Shown: positions 25,815 to 33,592 of the stretch, piece after piece
Position numbering within the stretch: the stretch's first letter is position 1
How the letters are laid out: the number at the start of each line of letters is the position of its first letter
Source: Corticibacter populi
GTDB taxonomy: Bacteria; Pseudomonadota; Gammaproteobacteria; Burkholderiales; Burkholderiaceae_C
Direction: 5' to 3'
DNA length: 64,000 nt
Assembly (NCBI RefSeq): GCF_004217315.1
Contig: NZ_SGWR01000001.1
Span: forward strand, 682,001-746,000
Notes under the pieces: generated by a model
What the model saw: the letters and a program-made list of their open reading frames with translations, nothing else
What the model was told of the DNA's origin: nothing
Databases searched by the model: none
Program-made: the position numbers and the translations under genes

Positions 25815-27959
25815 TCACATGGCAGGCGGCAACTGGACGGCGACGGGCTGGATGCTGCCCGGCACGATTTCGGCCCCCAGGTTGTTACGCAGCCACTGCA
25901 CGCTCGGGTCATTCTCCACGATCGTGCGGGCAATTTCATGGCTGAGGTTTTTCTGCGCCTCGAGCAATTGCGCCGGACTGCGCTCGACGGCACCCGGCTC
26001 CAGAGACAGGCTGCCGGACAGCGCGCCCGCAAGCTGCAGCACCTTCTGCAGCTTGCCACGCAACGATTCGTTGTTGAGCGTCTGGTTGGCCACGCGCAGC
26101 ACCATGCCCTGGTCGCTGCGGCTTTGCAGTTCCGATTGCAAGGCCAGTTCGCGCACCAGGGCCACCAGCTGACCATCCGCATTGAGCTGCTGCACCAGCG
26201 CCAGCCACCAGTGGGCCAGCGGCTGGTCGGCCTGCGGCAGCACCGCGACGGAAACAGGTTGCGCGGCGGGTTGGGCAGTTTCGATGTCGGTTTCAGCGGC
26301 GAAATTCGGCACTGGCTGCACCGGCTGCGTGGGCTCCGCAGGCGTTGCAGGCGTTTCCTGGGCAGGAATCGCGGCGGGCCCATTGGCATGCGCCTCTGCC
26401 ACAGGCGTTGCGGCCATGCGCTCGGGTCGAACCGGAACCGTTGGCGGCCGCACATCTTCCCAGGGCGGGGTATCTTCTGCCCCGGTCATCGCCGCAGGCA
26501 TTGCCGGCGCCGCCGCGATGGGCCGCGGTCTTGTGGCGGCCCCGGCACCTCCGGCTGTGGTCGGCTGCTCGGCCTTGTCTGCGCTGCTTGCATGGCTTGC
26601 CGCATCGATGGTCTTGGCGACTGTGGCGACCGGCACCTCCGCGTCTGCCGCCGCCGATGGCCCGGGTCCAGTCGGCGACGCAGGCCGTGCTTCTTCTTCG
26701 CTGCCTTGCATGCGGGCTGGGGCCGCGGCGTTTGCCTCGGTCTCTCCAGCCATGCTCGCAACGCTTGCCGCATTGGCTGCATCACCGCCATGGCCTGCCG
26801 TCGCCGCAGCTGGTGCGGACGCCGCCGGTACAGCAGCCACCGAACCGGGCGGTGCCTTGAAGGCCAGCAGGCGCAGCAGCACCATCACCAGGCCGGCATG
26901 CTCGTCGGGGGCCAGGCCAAGTTCCTCGCGGCCTTTCAGACAGAAGCTGTAGAGCAACTGGGTCTCGTCAGGCGGCAACTGTCCCGCCAGCTCCAGGAGG
27001 CGGCGCACGTCGGCGTCCTGCTCGGCCTCGGCAGCGCTCGCCTGGGCAGGCACGTTCTGGTACAAGGCCATTTTCTGCAGCGACAAGGCCAGGTCTTCCA
27101 GCACGGAGGCGGCGGCGATACCTTCGCGGCGCAGGCCGTCACACAGTTCGACGACGCGCTGGCCGTCAGCGGCCGCCAATGCGGCGATAAGGTCAAGGAT
27201 GTAGCGCTTGTCCACCACGCCCAGCATCTGGCGGATCACCGTTTCCTGCAAGGCGCCATTGCCAAATGCGATGGCCTGGTCGGTCAGCGAGAGCGCATCG
27301 CGCATGGAGCCGCGCGCAGCGCGTCCGAGCAGTTGCAGGCTGGCGCGGTCGTGTGTGACGGATTCCTTCTGCAGCACATGGCCCAGATGCTCGGCAATCG
27401 TGTCCGGCGCCATCGGGCGCAGGTTGAACTGCAGGCAGCGCGAGAGCACCGTCACCGGCACCTTCTGCGGATCGGTGGTGGCCAGCACGAATTTCAGATA
27501 CTCGGGCGGCTCCTCCAGTGTCTTGAGCATGGCGTTGAAGGCGGTGTTCGAAAGCATGTGCACTTCGTCGATCATGAAGACCTTGAAGCGCCCTTGCACC
27601 GGCTTGTAGACCGCCTGCTCCATCAGGCTTTGCACTTCCTCGACGCCCCGGTTCGAGGCCGCGTCGAGCTCGGTGTAGTCGACAAAGCGGCCGGCATCAA
27701 TGTCGCGGCAGGCCTGGCAGATGCCGCAGGGATGCGCGGTGATGCCACCCTGCCCGTCCGCGCCCTGGCAGTTGAGGGACTTGGCCAGAATGCGCGAGAC
27801 GGTGGTCTTGCCCACCCCGCGCGTGCCGGTGAACAGGTAGGCGTGGTGCAGCCGCTGCTGCTCCAGCGCATTCGAGAGCGCCTTGACGACATGCTCCTGT
27901 CCCACCATTTCCTCGAAGTTGTGGGGGCGATATTTGCGCGCGAGTACCAGATAGGACAT
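25815..27959 (-). CDS. dnaX: DNA polymerase III subunits gamma/tau
   Basis: Clamp-loader ATPase and scaffold of the replicase. The 714-residue tau form starts MSYLVLARKYRPHNFEEMVGQEH, has Walker A GTRGVGKTT (about residue 45), a zinc-binding cysteine module (around CGICQACRDID), Walker B IDEVHML and a sensor region. Residues ~370-560 are a long Ala/Pro-rich linker, then a C-terminal domain (~570-714) that should bind the polymerase alpha subunit and DnaB. I saw no clear A-rich slippery sequence of the E. coli type, so production of a short gamma form cannot be claimed. First gene of dnaX-ybaB-recR. Confidence 0.97.
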   Translation of the reverse strand: MSYLVLARKYRPHNFEEMVGQEHVVKALSNALEQQRLHHAYLFTGTRGVGKTTVSRILAKSLNCQGADGQGGITAHPCGICQACRDIDAGRFVDYTELDAASNRGVEEVQSLMEQAVYKPVQGRFKVFMIDEVHMLSNTAFNAMLKTLEEPPEYLKFVLATTDPQKVPVTVLSRCLQFNLRPMAPDTIAEHLGHVLQKESVTHDRASLQLLGRAARGSMRDALSLTDQAIAFGNGALQETVIRQMLGVVDKRYILDLIAALAAADGQRVVELCDGLRREGIAAASVLEDLALSLQKMALYQNVPAQASAAEAEQDADVRRLLELAGQLPPDETQLLYSFCLKGREELGLAPDEHAGLVMVLLRLLAFKAPPGSVAAVPAASAPAAATAGHGGDAANAASVASMAGETEANAAAPARMQGSEEEARPASPTGPGPSAAADAEVPVATVAKTIDAASHASSADKAEQPTTAGGAGAATRPRPIAAAPAMPAAMTGAEDTPPWEDVRPPTVPVRPERMAATPVAEAHANGPAAIPAQETPATPAEPTQPVQPVPNFAAETDIETAQPAAQPVSVAVLPQADQPLAHWWLALVQQLNADGQLVALVRELALQSELQSRSDQGMVLRVANQTLNNESLRGKLQKVLQLAGALSGSLSLEPGAVERSPAQLLEAQKNLSHEIARTIVENDPSVQWLRNNLGAEIVPGSIQPVAVQLPPAM

Positions 27960-28036
27960 GCGCGGATTGTACCCACAGGCGGGTCTGCAGCCGCTCCTTC
28001 GGCGGGAGATTCGGCAGGAGCAAAGGCCACATGCAC

Positions 28037-28042
28037 TACAAT
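28037..28042 (+). promoter_or_regulatory. -10 element of the SRP RNA gene
   Basis: TACAAT, five bases before the predicted 5' end of the SRP RNA, at the spacing expected for a transcription start around 28048. The -35 element is not convincing. Confidence 0.6.
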
Positions 28043-28046
28043 CGCC

Positions 28047-28145
28047 GGTGACGGGCCTCCCCGCATGGTGAAACAGCCAACCGGGTCAGGTGGGGAACCA
28101 AGCAGCCCTAACTGCGTAGTCAGTGCCGGGGTCAGGCTCGTCACC
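28047..28145 (+). ncRNA. ffs: Signal recognition particle (4.5S) RNA
   Basis: About 99 nucleotides that fold as a single long hairpin. The ends pair as GGTGACGGGCCT with AGGCTCGTCACC (28047-28058 with 28134-28145), and CCCCG pairs with CGGGG further in. The conserved Ffh-binding tip is unmistakable: GGTCAGG, then TGG-GGAA-CCA (GGAA tetraloop closed by a three-base stem) and AGCAGCC. In the cell it binds Ffh to deliver nascent inner-membrane proteins to FtsY. It lies between dnaX (divergent) and hemD. A pyrimidine-rich CTTCTTCC follows the 3' arm and may help termination. Confidence 0.95.
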
Positions 28146-28235
28146 CTTCTTCCTTCCAGGTGCCTGTGCGGCATGGCTGTGACAGGCCGGCGCCAGGCCA
28201 AGCCAGTGCCCTTGCCGGCGGCAGATGCACGCTTC

Positions 28236-29153
28236 ATGCCTCCCGCCATCCACGCAACTCCCCCTCAAGCCATTCTCACCCGTCCGGCACACCAGGCCGA
28301 AGCCTGGCTGGCTGCGCTCGGGCAGTTCGGCGTGCGCGCCGAGAACCTGCCGCTGATCGAGATCCAGCCCATGCAAGGGCCGGCTTTCAACGAGGCGCAG
28401 CAACGCATTGACGAGGGGATCGACCAATGGGATGCCATCATGCACGTCAGCGGCAGCGCCGTGCAGCACTTCTGGCAACCCGCGCGGCTGCGGCGCTGGC
28501 TGGCACTGTGGCAGGCGCACCCGGTTCCCGATGCCGGTTCGGCTGGCAGCGGCCCTGCCCGGCGCGTGCCTCGCCTGTGGGCCCCAGGGCCAGGCACCGC
28601 GCAAGCCCTGCTGGCCCTGGGCCTGCCAGCGGGCGCCATCGATCAGCCCCGTGTGGAAGCTGGCCAGTTCGATTCCGAAGCCCTGTGGCAGCAGGTTGAG
28701 GGCCAGATCGGCGAGGGAAGTCGCGTACTGATCGTGCGCGGGCTCGATGGCAACGCGGCCGATACGGCCAATGCCGCCGACACAGCCGCAACGCCCGCAC
28801 TTGCCCAACCTCTGGCCGGACATGGGCGTGACTGGCTCAGCCAGGCGCTGCGCCAGCGCGGTGCCGAGGTCGAGCTGCTGGCCGTCTACCGTCGTATCTG
28901 CCCATCCTGGAGCGCGCATCAACGCGCGCTGGCCAGCGCGGCCGCGGCGCAGCGCAAGGTCTGGGTGTTCAGCAGTTCCGAGGCGCTGCACCACCTGGCG
29001 CTACTGCTGCCCGGGCATGACTGGGCGGCGCACCGCGCCATTGCCACGCATGCACGCATCGTGCAAAAAACCCGTGCGCTGGGCTTCGGTACTGCGCGCG
29101 AGAGCCGCCCCACACCGCAGGATGTGGCCCTGGCGATAAAATCCCTGCCCTGA
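28236..29153 (+). CDS. hemD: Uroporphyrinogen-III synthase
   Basis: Closes hydroxymethylbilane to uroporphyrinogen III in heme synthesis. The 305-residue protein is longer than E. coli HemD (246). It has the two-lobe pattern: an N-terminal lobe with ILTRPAHQAEAWLAAL and MHVSGSAVQHFW, and a second lobe with VLIVRGLDG, LAVYRRICP and VFSSSEALHHLA. Extra length comes from Ala/Asp-rich linkers (for instance DGNAADTANAADTAATP). The start at 28236 is the simplest choice; an in-frame ATG at 28173 would add 21 residues. hemX follows after 23 bases; hemC is not adjacent. Confidence 0.85.
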   Translation: MPPAIHATPPQAILTRPAHQAEAWLAALGQFGVRAENLPLIEIQPMQGPAFNEAQQRIDEGIDQWDAIMHVSGSAVQHFWQPARLRRWLALWQAHPVPDAGSAGSGPARRVPRLWAPGPGTAQALLALGLPAGAIDQPRVEAGQFDSEALWQQVEGQIGEGSRVLIVRGLDGNAADTANAADTAATPALAQPLAGHGRDWLSQALRQRGAEVELLAVYRRICPSWSAHQRALASAAAAQRKVWVFSSSEALHHLALLLPGHDWAAHRAIATHARIVQKTRALGFGTARESRPTPQDVALAIKSLP

Positions 29154-29176
29154 ACATTCCTGCCCCGACCGACACT

Positions 29177-30490
29177 GTGGACCAGCCCTCCAACGACCAC
29201 GCCCCGCCGCTGCAACTGCATCAGCTCATCGACCGCTGGCGCAGGCCGGTGGTGCTGCCCGCCTGGGGCACCTGGCTGCTGATGGCCGGGGCCAGCATCG
29301 CACTGCTGCTGGCCTATTCGCAATGGAAGCGGCTCAACCACATCCAGGAGCAGCTGGCGACCCAGTCGGCAGTGACGCAGACCCAGGCCATCGAGGCTCG
29401 CACGCTGGCCCAGCAGGCGCAGGAACTGGCGCAGGATGCCGCCGCACGCGCCAAGCTCAGCGAAGTGCGCATCAATGAATACACGCTGCAGCGCTCGCAC
29501 CTGGAGCAACTGGCCTTCGAGCTCTCGCGCAACCATGACGAGGCAATGCTGGTGGATATCGAGGCCTCGCTGCGGCTGGCTCAGCAACAGGCCCAGTTGA
29601 CGGGCCTCGCCGACCCGCTGATTGCCGCGCTGCGCAATGCCAGCCAGCGCTTCGACCGGCTCGACCAACCGCGCCTGCTGCCAGTGCATGCGGCCATCGA
29701 ACGCGATCTGGCGCGCCTGACCAGCACCGCCGTGACCGATACGGCGGGCCTGCTCGGACGCATCGACAGCCTGCTGCTGCAACTCGAGCAACTGCCGCTG
29801 AGCAATGCCGTGGGCACGCCCTCCAATCGCGCCACCGCCAGTCCGGAAGTGACCCCCGCCACCGCTGCCGGAGATACTGCAGCGAGCGACGCCGCAGCCG
29901 GTGCCACGGAATCCGCAGCCAGCACGGCCAGTGGCGATGGCGCTGTCCCCGTCCACCCCGGGTGGATGCACCGGATCTGGAGCAGCATGCGCGGCGGCGT
30001 CTCGGATCTGGTGCGCGTGCAGCGCATCGACCACCCCGACGCAGCGCTGCTGACGGTCGAACAGGCCTTCTTCCTGCGGGAGAACCTGCGCCTGCAGTTG
30101 ATGAATGCCCGCATGGGCCTGCTGGCGCGCCAGACGGCCTCGGCCCGCGCAGACCTTGCCACCGTGCAGGCGCTGCTGCTCAAGTACTACGACACCGGCG
30201 CACCGCGCACCCGCCATGCGCTGCAGACCCTGCGGCAGCTGCAGGAGCACATCCAGGCGGTCGAGACTCCCGCCATCACGGACACCCTGGCGGCCATCGC
30301 CGCCGTGCACGCCAGTCGCCAGCCAGCTTTCGCTGCACCTGCCGGCGCCTCCATCAGCGATGGCGACACAACGGCTGAACCAGAGGCGGAAGACCTCAAC
30401 GGCCCGCAAAGCCGCGCACCGGCACTGGTCCCTTGGCCGGAGCCTGGCCAGGCGCTGTATCGCCCCATGACCTGGGTGGAGGCCGGCTGA
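29177..30490 (+). CDS. hemX: HemX-family protein (uroporphyrinogen-III C-methyltransferase-like)
   Basis: A 437-residue protein with a cytoplasmic head, one transmembrane helix (around residues 30-52, LLMAGASIALLLAYS), a Gln-rich coiled coil (about 55-110), and a large periplasmic C-terminal part with LKYYDTGAPRTRHAL and LRQLQEHIQAVE. Despite the usual name, methyltransferase activity is not apparent in the sequence. Residues ~215-255 are Ala/Thr-rich linker. The start is a GTG at 29177. It sits between hemD and hemY, as in other proteobacteria, and shares a base with hemY (TGATG). Confidence 0.85.
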   Translation: MDQPSNDHAPPLQLHQLIDRWRRPVVLPAWGTWLLMAGASIALLLAYSQWKRLNHIQEQLATQSAVTQTQAIEARTLAQQAQELAQDAAARAKLSEVRINEYTLQRSHLEQLAFELSRNHDEAMLVDIEASLRLAQQQAQLTGLADPLIAALRNASQRFDRLDQPRLLPVHAAIERDLARLTSTAVTDTAGLLGRIDSLLLQLEQLPLSNAVGTPSNRATASPEVTPATAAGDTAASDAAAGATESAASTASGDGAVPVHPGWMHRIWSSMRGGVSDLVRVQRIDHPDAALLTVEQAFFLRENLRLQLMNARMGLLARQTASARADLATVQALLLKYYDTGAPRTRHALQTLRQLQEHIQAVETPAITDTLAAIAAVHASRQPAFAAPAGASISDGDTTAEPEAEDLNGPQSRAPALVPWPEPGQALYRPMTWVEAG

Positions 30491-30987
30491 TGCGCAGCGC
30501 CATCTGGCTTCTGATCCTGTTCTGCGGCGCCGTCGCAGCGGCGCTCTTCCTGGGCGACAACCGCGCCACTGTGACGCTGTTCTGGTACCCCTACCGCGTC
30601 GACCTGTCACTGAACCTGCTGTTGCTGGCCTGGCTGGCTTTGACGGTGCTGGTGTTTCTCGCCATGCACACGGCCAGCAAGATCTGGCAGATGCCGCTGG
30701 AAGCACGTGTGTGGCGCCGCCACCAACGCGAAGTGGCGTCCTACCAGGCGCTGGTGCGCGCCATGCAGCACTACACCCGGGGCGATTACGCCAGCGCGGC
30801 CAACGAGGCTCGCTCCTGCCTGGCGTTGGTGAGCAGCCGTTCGGCCCGCCGGCCCGGCCCGGGAGACCCGAGCGCGCAGGAAGCCTCGCGACTGGCCGCC
30901 CAGTGCGAGTGGCTGATCCATGCCTGTGAAGAAGCCATGGCGCGCCAAGGAAAACGCTCCCTGCCCGCAGCGAGTGAAACCCTTTGA
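30490..30987 (+). CDS. hemY: HemY N-terminal domain protein, short form
   Basis: Membrane protein of the hemD-hemX-hemY order. The first 110 residues match the HemY N-terminal domain: two hydrophobic helices (about 4-20 and 38-62) and VWRRHQREVASYQALVRAMQHYTRGDYASA. Usual HemY proteins run to about 400 residues with tetratricopeptide repeats; this one stops at 165 with a TGA and shows at most one repeat-like segment. No continuation is readable in the other frames downstream. It could be a real short variant or the result of an old deletion. Starts in the hemX stop. Confidence 0.75.
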   Translation: MRSAIWLLILFCGAVAAALFLGDNRATVTLFWYPYRVDLSLNLLLLAWLALTVLVFLAMHTASKIWQMPLEARVWRRHQREVASYQALVRAMQHYTRGDYASAANEARSCLALVSSRSARRPGPGDPSAQEASRLAAQCEWLIHACEEAMARQGKRSLPAASETL

Positions 30988-31227
30988 ATTGCGATCCCTC
31001 CGCAATGTCAAGGCGGTGCCGGGCCTGGCGGGCTTGGTGAACCTGGTGAACATGCGGCACGGCATGAAACGTTGATGGTTCAGGTCCGACGCAAAGCTGC
31101 GGAACGGAAGGGCTTTGTGTGCAACCACAGCTGCTTCGTCAAAAATTAAAATTGATTCGCATTCCATTCAGTGCCATCATCGAATGCCGATATCGACCAG
31201 CCGTTGGGCACGCCAGGAGAAAAAACC

Positions 31228-31686
31228 ATGAAAGAGACAGCGATGACGGGGACAGCCATGGAACAGGCATCTGCCTCGACCCGCAATGCCCTGCTGCTGG
31301 GTTGCGTCGCGGCAGTGGCCACCATGCTGGCGGCCTGCGCCAGCACCGCTGGCAACGCACCCGAAGTCAGCATCGAGGAACGCCTGCAGAAGCAGCATCT
31401 GCAGATCGGTGAGAGCATCCAGCGCATTCCCTCGTTCGGCATCTCCGGCTGGAGCTATCTGGACAAGCGCCACGTCCTCATCGACAACGGCCCTGGCAAG
31501 CAATACCTGATCAGGACCGACATCGACTGCGATGAGCTGGCCTTTGCCAACCACCTCGGCTACACCAGCACCGCCGGCGCCCTCACCCGCTTCGACCGAC
31601 TCAAGAGCCGCAGCGCCAGCGGCTGGCCGATCGACTGCAACATCGAAGCCATTCACCAGTTGGACAAACTGCCTGCCCTCCAGTGA
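31228..31686 (+). CDS. DUF6491-type lipoprotein
   Basis: A 152-residue putative lipoprotein. After a hydrophobic signal it has the lipobox LAAC (in ATMLAACAST) with Cys as the lipid-anchor residue. The mature part contains GWSYLDKRHVLIDNGPGKQY and paired cysteines (DCDELAF and DCNIEAI), a pattern I associate with DUF6491. Function unknown. AGGAGA precedes the ATG. A 240-base gap separates it from hemY, and its A/T-rich part (TTGATTCGCATTCC near 31153) has weak similarity to a Fur site. It is monocistronic as far as can be seen. Confidence 0.7.
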   Translation: MKETAMTGTAMEQASASTRNALLLGCVAAVATMLAACASTAGNAPEVSIEERLQKQHLQIGESIQRIPSFGISGWSYLDKRHVLIDNGPGKQYLIRTDIDCDELAFANHLGYTSTAGALTRFDRLKSRSASGWPIDCNIEAIHQLDKLPALQ

Positions 31687-31861
31687 GTTGATTAGTCAAT
31701 CAACGCAGCACACCAGCAACGGGTGCAGGGCTCGCTGCGTAGGATCGTAGGAATATCCATCCCCTGCCTGACGGCAATGGCTGACAGCCTGACGCCCTGG
31801 GAGCGAGCACCATGGGTGAACTGGCTCCAAGCGAACGCTGCCGACAGAAGGGATCATATTC

Positions 31862-32218
31862 ATGGTGACAATCGAAACCGGGCTTTATGTGCGCATCCAG
31901 CAGTTGCACGACGGCCCCAAGCCCTACCCGCTGCAAAGCGGCTTCAATGCACAAACCGCGTATCGGGTGCTGGGCCTGCACACGCCATCGGAAACTGCCG
32001 AGGCCTATCTGATCCTCTCGAACGACCGCGACGAGCTCTGGTTCATCAGCAACAAGCATGTGCGCACGGCAAGCCTGAACCCGACGCCGGCCGATTTTCG
32101 CCGTCCGCTGGAGCCGTTGACATCTCCCGTGGCACAGGCTGCGCAGACGCAAACAACAGTGAAGGAAGCGCGAAGGGGCCGCACGGCGCCACAGCCCGTG
32201 CCTCAGCCAGCCTTGTAG
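31862..32218 (+). CDS. Small conserved protein of unknown function
   Basis: A 118-residue protein beginning MVTIETGLYVRIQQLHDGPK, then YRVLGLHTPSETAEAYLILSN and DELWFISNKHVRTA. I recall similar proteins from other Burkholderiales but cannot assign a family. The central part looks like a small beta-rich domain with conserved aromatic residues; the last ~35 residues are Pro/Gln-rich and probably disordered. No signal peptide. AGAAGGGA precedes the ATG. It is separated by 175 bases from the lipoprotein gene and converges on the YncE-like gene. Confidence 0.6.
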   Translation: MVTIETGLYVRIQQLHDGPKPYPLQSGFNAQTAYRVLGLHTPSETAEAYLILSNDRDELWFISNKHVRTASLNPTPADFRRPLEPLTSPVAQAAQTQTTVKEARRGRTAPQPVPQPAL

Positions 32219-32287
32219 CCTGCGGCGACATCAATCCAGTCCGCATTCGAGCTGGCTTGGAACCTGCAAAGCGGCATTCAGAGCGCA

Positions 32288-33463
32288 TCAGCGCAAGTCG
32301 ATCCGCACCACGCTGTCAAGTCCGTCCTTGCGGAAAGCCGCGTGCTGCTCACCATGCGGGGCCTTGACCGTCACATACAGCGTCTGGCCATCGGGTGACA
32401 GGGCCAGGCTGTTGGGATGCACCGGCAGCTCGAAGCGCCGCTTCACCGCAAAGGTGCTGCCATCGAACACCGTGACCCCTCCCGTGCCATCGGGCTGGCC
32501 GTGCGTTGCGCCCCGGTGGCTTGCCACCACTTCATTGCGCCGGGCGTTGTAGATCACATCCAACGTGCCGACACCGCCCACCGGCACGGTCCGCACGAAC
32601 TGCCCGCTGGCAATGTCGGCCACATAGAGCTGGTTGGTGTTGCCGTCGGCGGCAAACAGGCGCTGGCCTTTCACGTCGATGGCCAGGTTGATGAAGAAGT
32701 GCCTCGATGCCTCTGCCGTGTTGGCCTTGCTGTCACCGGTGCTCAAGGCCTGCACCACCTTGCCGCTGTCCGGATCGATGGCGAGGATCTCATGCACGCC
32801 GCCCTGGCTGACATACAGCCGATTGCCTAGCGGGTCATACGCCGCGCCGGCCGTCCAGATGCCATCGCTGGTGATGGTGTGGGTGAGCGTGTTCGTCGCA
32901 CCATCGACGATCCACACCAGCCCTGGCTGGCCGGGGCTGGTGACGAACACGCGGTTGTGCGTCTCGTCGGCGATGACCTTGCGGGTGTGCGCGAAGGATT
33001 CCTCGCCCTGATCATTCTTCTGGGGCTGCGCCAGCTGGATCACGCCCTTGACGATGCCGCTCCCGGCATCCACCACCGAGAGCGAGCCTTCCATGGTGTT
33101 GCCAACGTAGAGCGTTTGCGTGGTGTTGTTCAGGCCCAGCGCAAAGGCACGACGCGGCACCTGGATGGTCTGCACGGTTTGCAGCGTGCGGGCGTCGAGG
33201 CGGTGGACGAAGCCGGCATTCTGGCGATCGAAGCCGTTGATGCTGGCCACGAACACCGAGGCGCCATCGGCGGTGCTCGTGATTTCGTAGATGCCCTTGA
33301 AGGCATCCTGACGCAGTTGCGGCGCAGTTGCCAGCACAGCCTGCGCACCGGATGCGGCAGCCTGGTGCGCCGGTGCCGCAGTCTGGCAGCCTGACAACAG
33401 CAGCACCGCAGCCAACATGCCCAATTGCAGCGGGCATTTCGTGGAGAAGGAAGAGACGGTCAT
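32288..33463 (-). CDS. YncE-like beta-propeller lipoprotein
   Basis: A 391-residue secreted propeller protein. The N-terminus has a lipobox (LLLSGCQT), then seven-blade-type repeats ending in short strand motifs such as LYVGNT, VFVTSPG, LYVSQGG, LFAADGN, VVASHRG and LYVTVK. E. coli YncE is a Fur-regulated periplasmic propeller beside the siderophore receptor gene of the FhuE type. The same setting here, next to a TonB-dependent receptor with FecIR, supports a link to iron uptake. Unlike YncE it carries a lipobox. The start at 33463 has AAGGA in front. Confidence 0.82.
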   Translation of the reverse strand: MTVSSFSTKCPLQLGMLAAVLLLSGCQTAAPAHQAAASGAQAVLATAPQLRQDAFKGIYEITSTADGASVFVASINGFDRQNAGFVHRLDARTLQTVQTIQVPRRAFALGLNNTTQTLYVGNTMEGSLSVVDAGSGIVKGVIQLAQPQKNDQGEESFAHTRKVIADETHNRVFVTSPGQPGLVWIVDGATNTLTHTITSDGIWTAGAAYDPLGNRLYVSQGGVHEILAIDPDSGKVVQALSTGDSKANTAEASRHFFINLAIDVKGQRLFAADGNTNQLYVADIASGQFVRTVPVGGVGTLDVIYNARRNEVVASHRGATHGQPDGTGGVTVFDGSTFAVKRRFELPVHPNSLALSPDGQTLYVTVKAPHGEQHAAFRKDGLDSVVRIDLR

Positions 33464-33592
33464 GGCGATCCTTTGCATGCGAACAAAGATGAAAAAACAA
33501 AGATGAAAAAATGAACAGGTTTCAAAAGGCCCGGGCTCGGGCCGCTGCGCCAGCGAACCTGGGTTTCGCTCCAGTGCCCAACCCAGTCAAGC

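Noticed and set aside
25815-27959. Programmed frameshift in dnaX giving a short gamma form
   Set aside because: No A-rich slippery heptamer with a following structure could be found by eye; the full-length tau frame is intact.
25803-29153. Plus-strand frame of 1116 codons covering dnaX and hemD
   Set aside because: The first ~810 codons lie antisense to dnaX and show no family pattern; only the last part, after the SRP RNA, is hemD.
30984-31011. Hairpin over the hemY stop (TTGAATTGCG/CGCAATGTCAA)
   Set aside because: It has a bulge and no U-run; it could be a weak end structure but is not supported.
31146-31165. Possible Fur-like site (TTGATTCGCATTCC) before the DUF6491 gene
   Set aside because: About 11 of 19 matches to consensus and no known iron link of that family; kept only as a remark in the gene entry.
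33559-33586. Inverted repeat CTGGGTT/AACCCAG after the siderophore receptor stop
   Set aside because: Seven-base arms with no U-tract and a 14-base loop; too weak to call a terminator.
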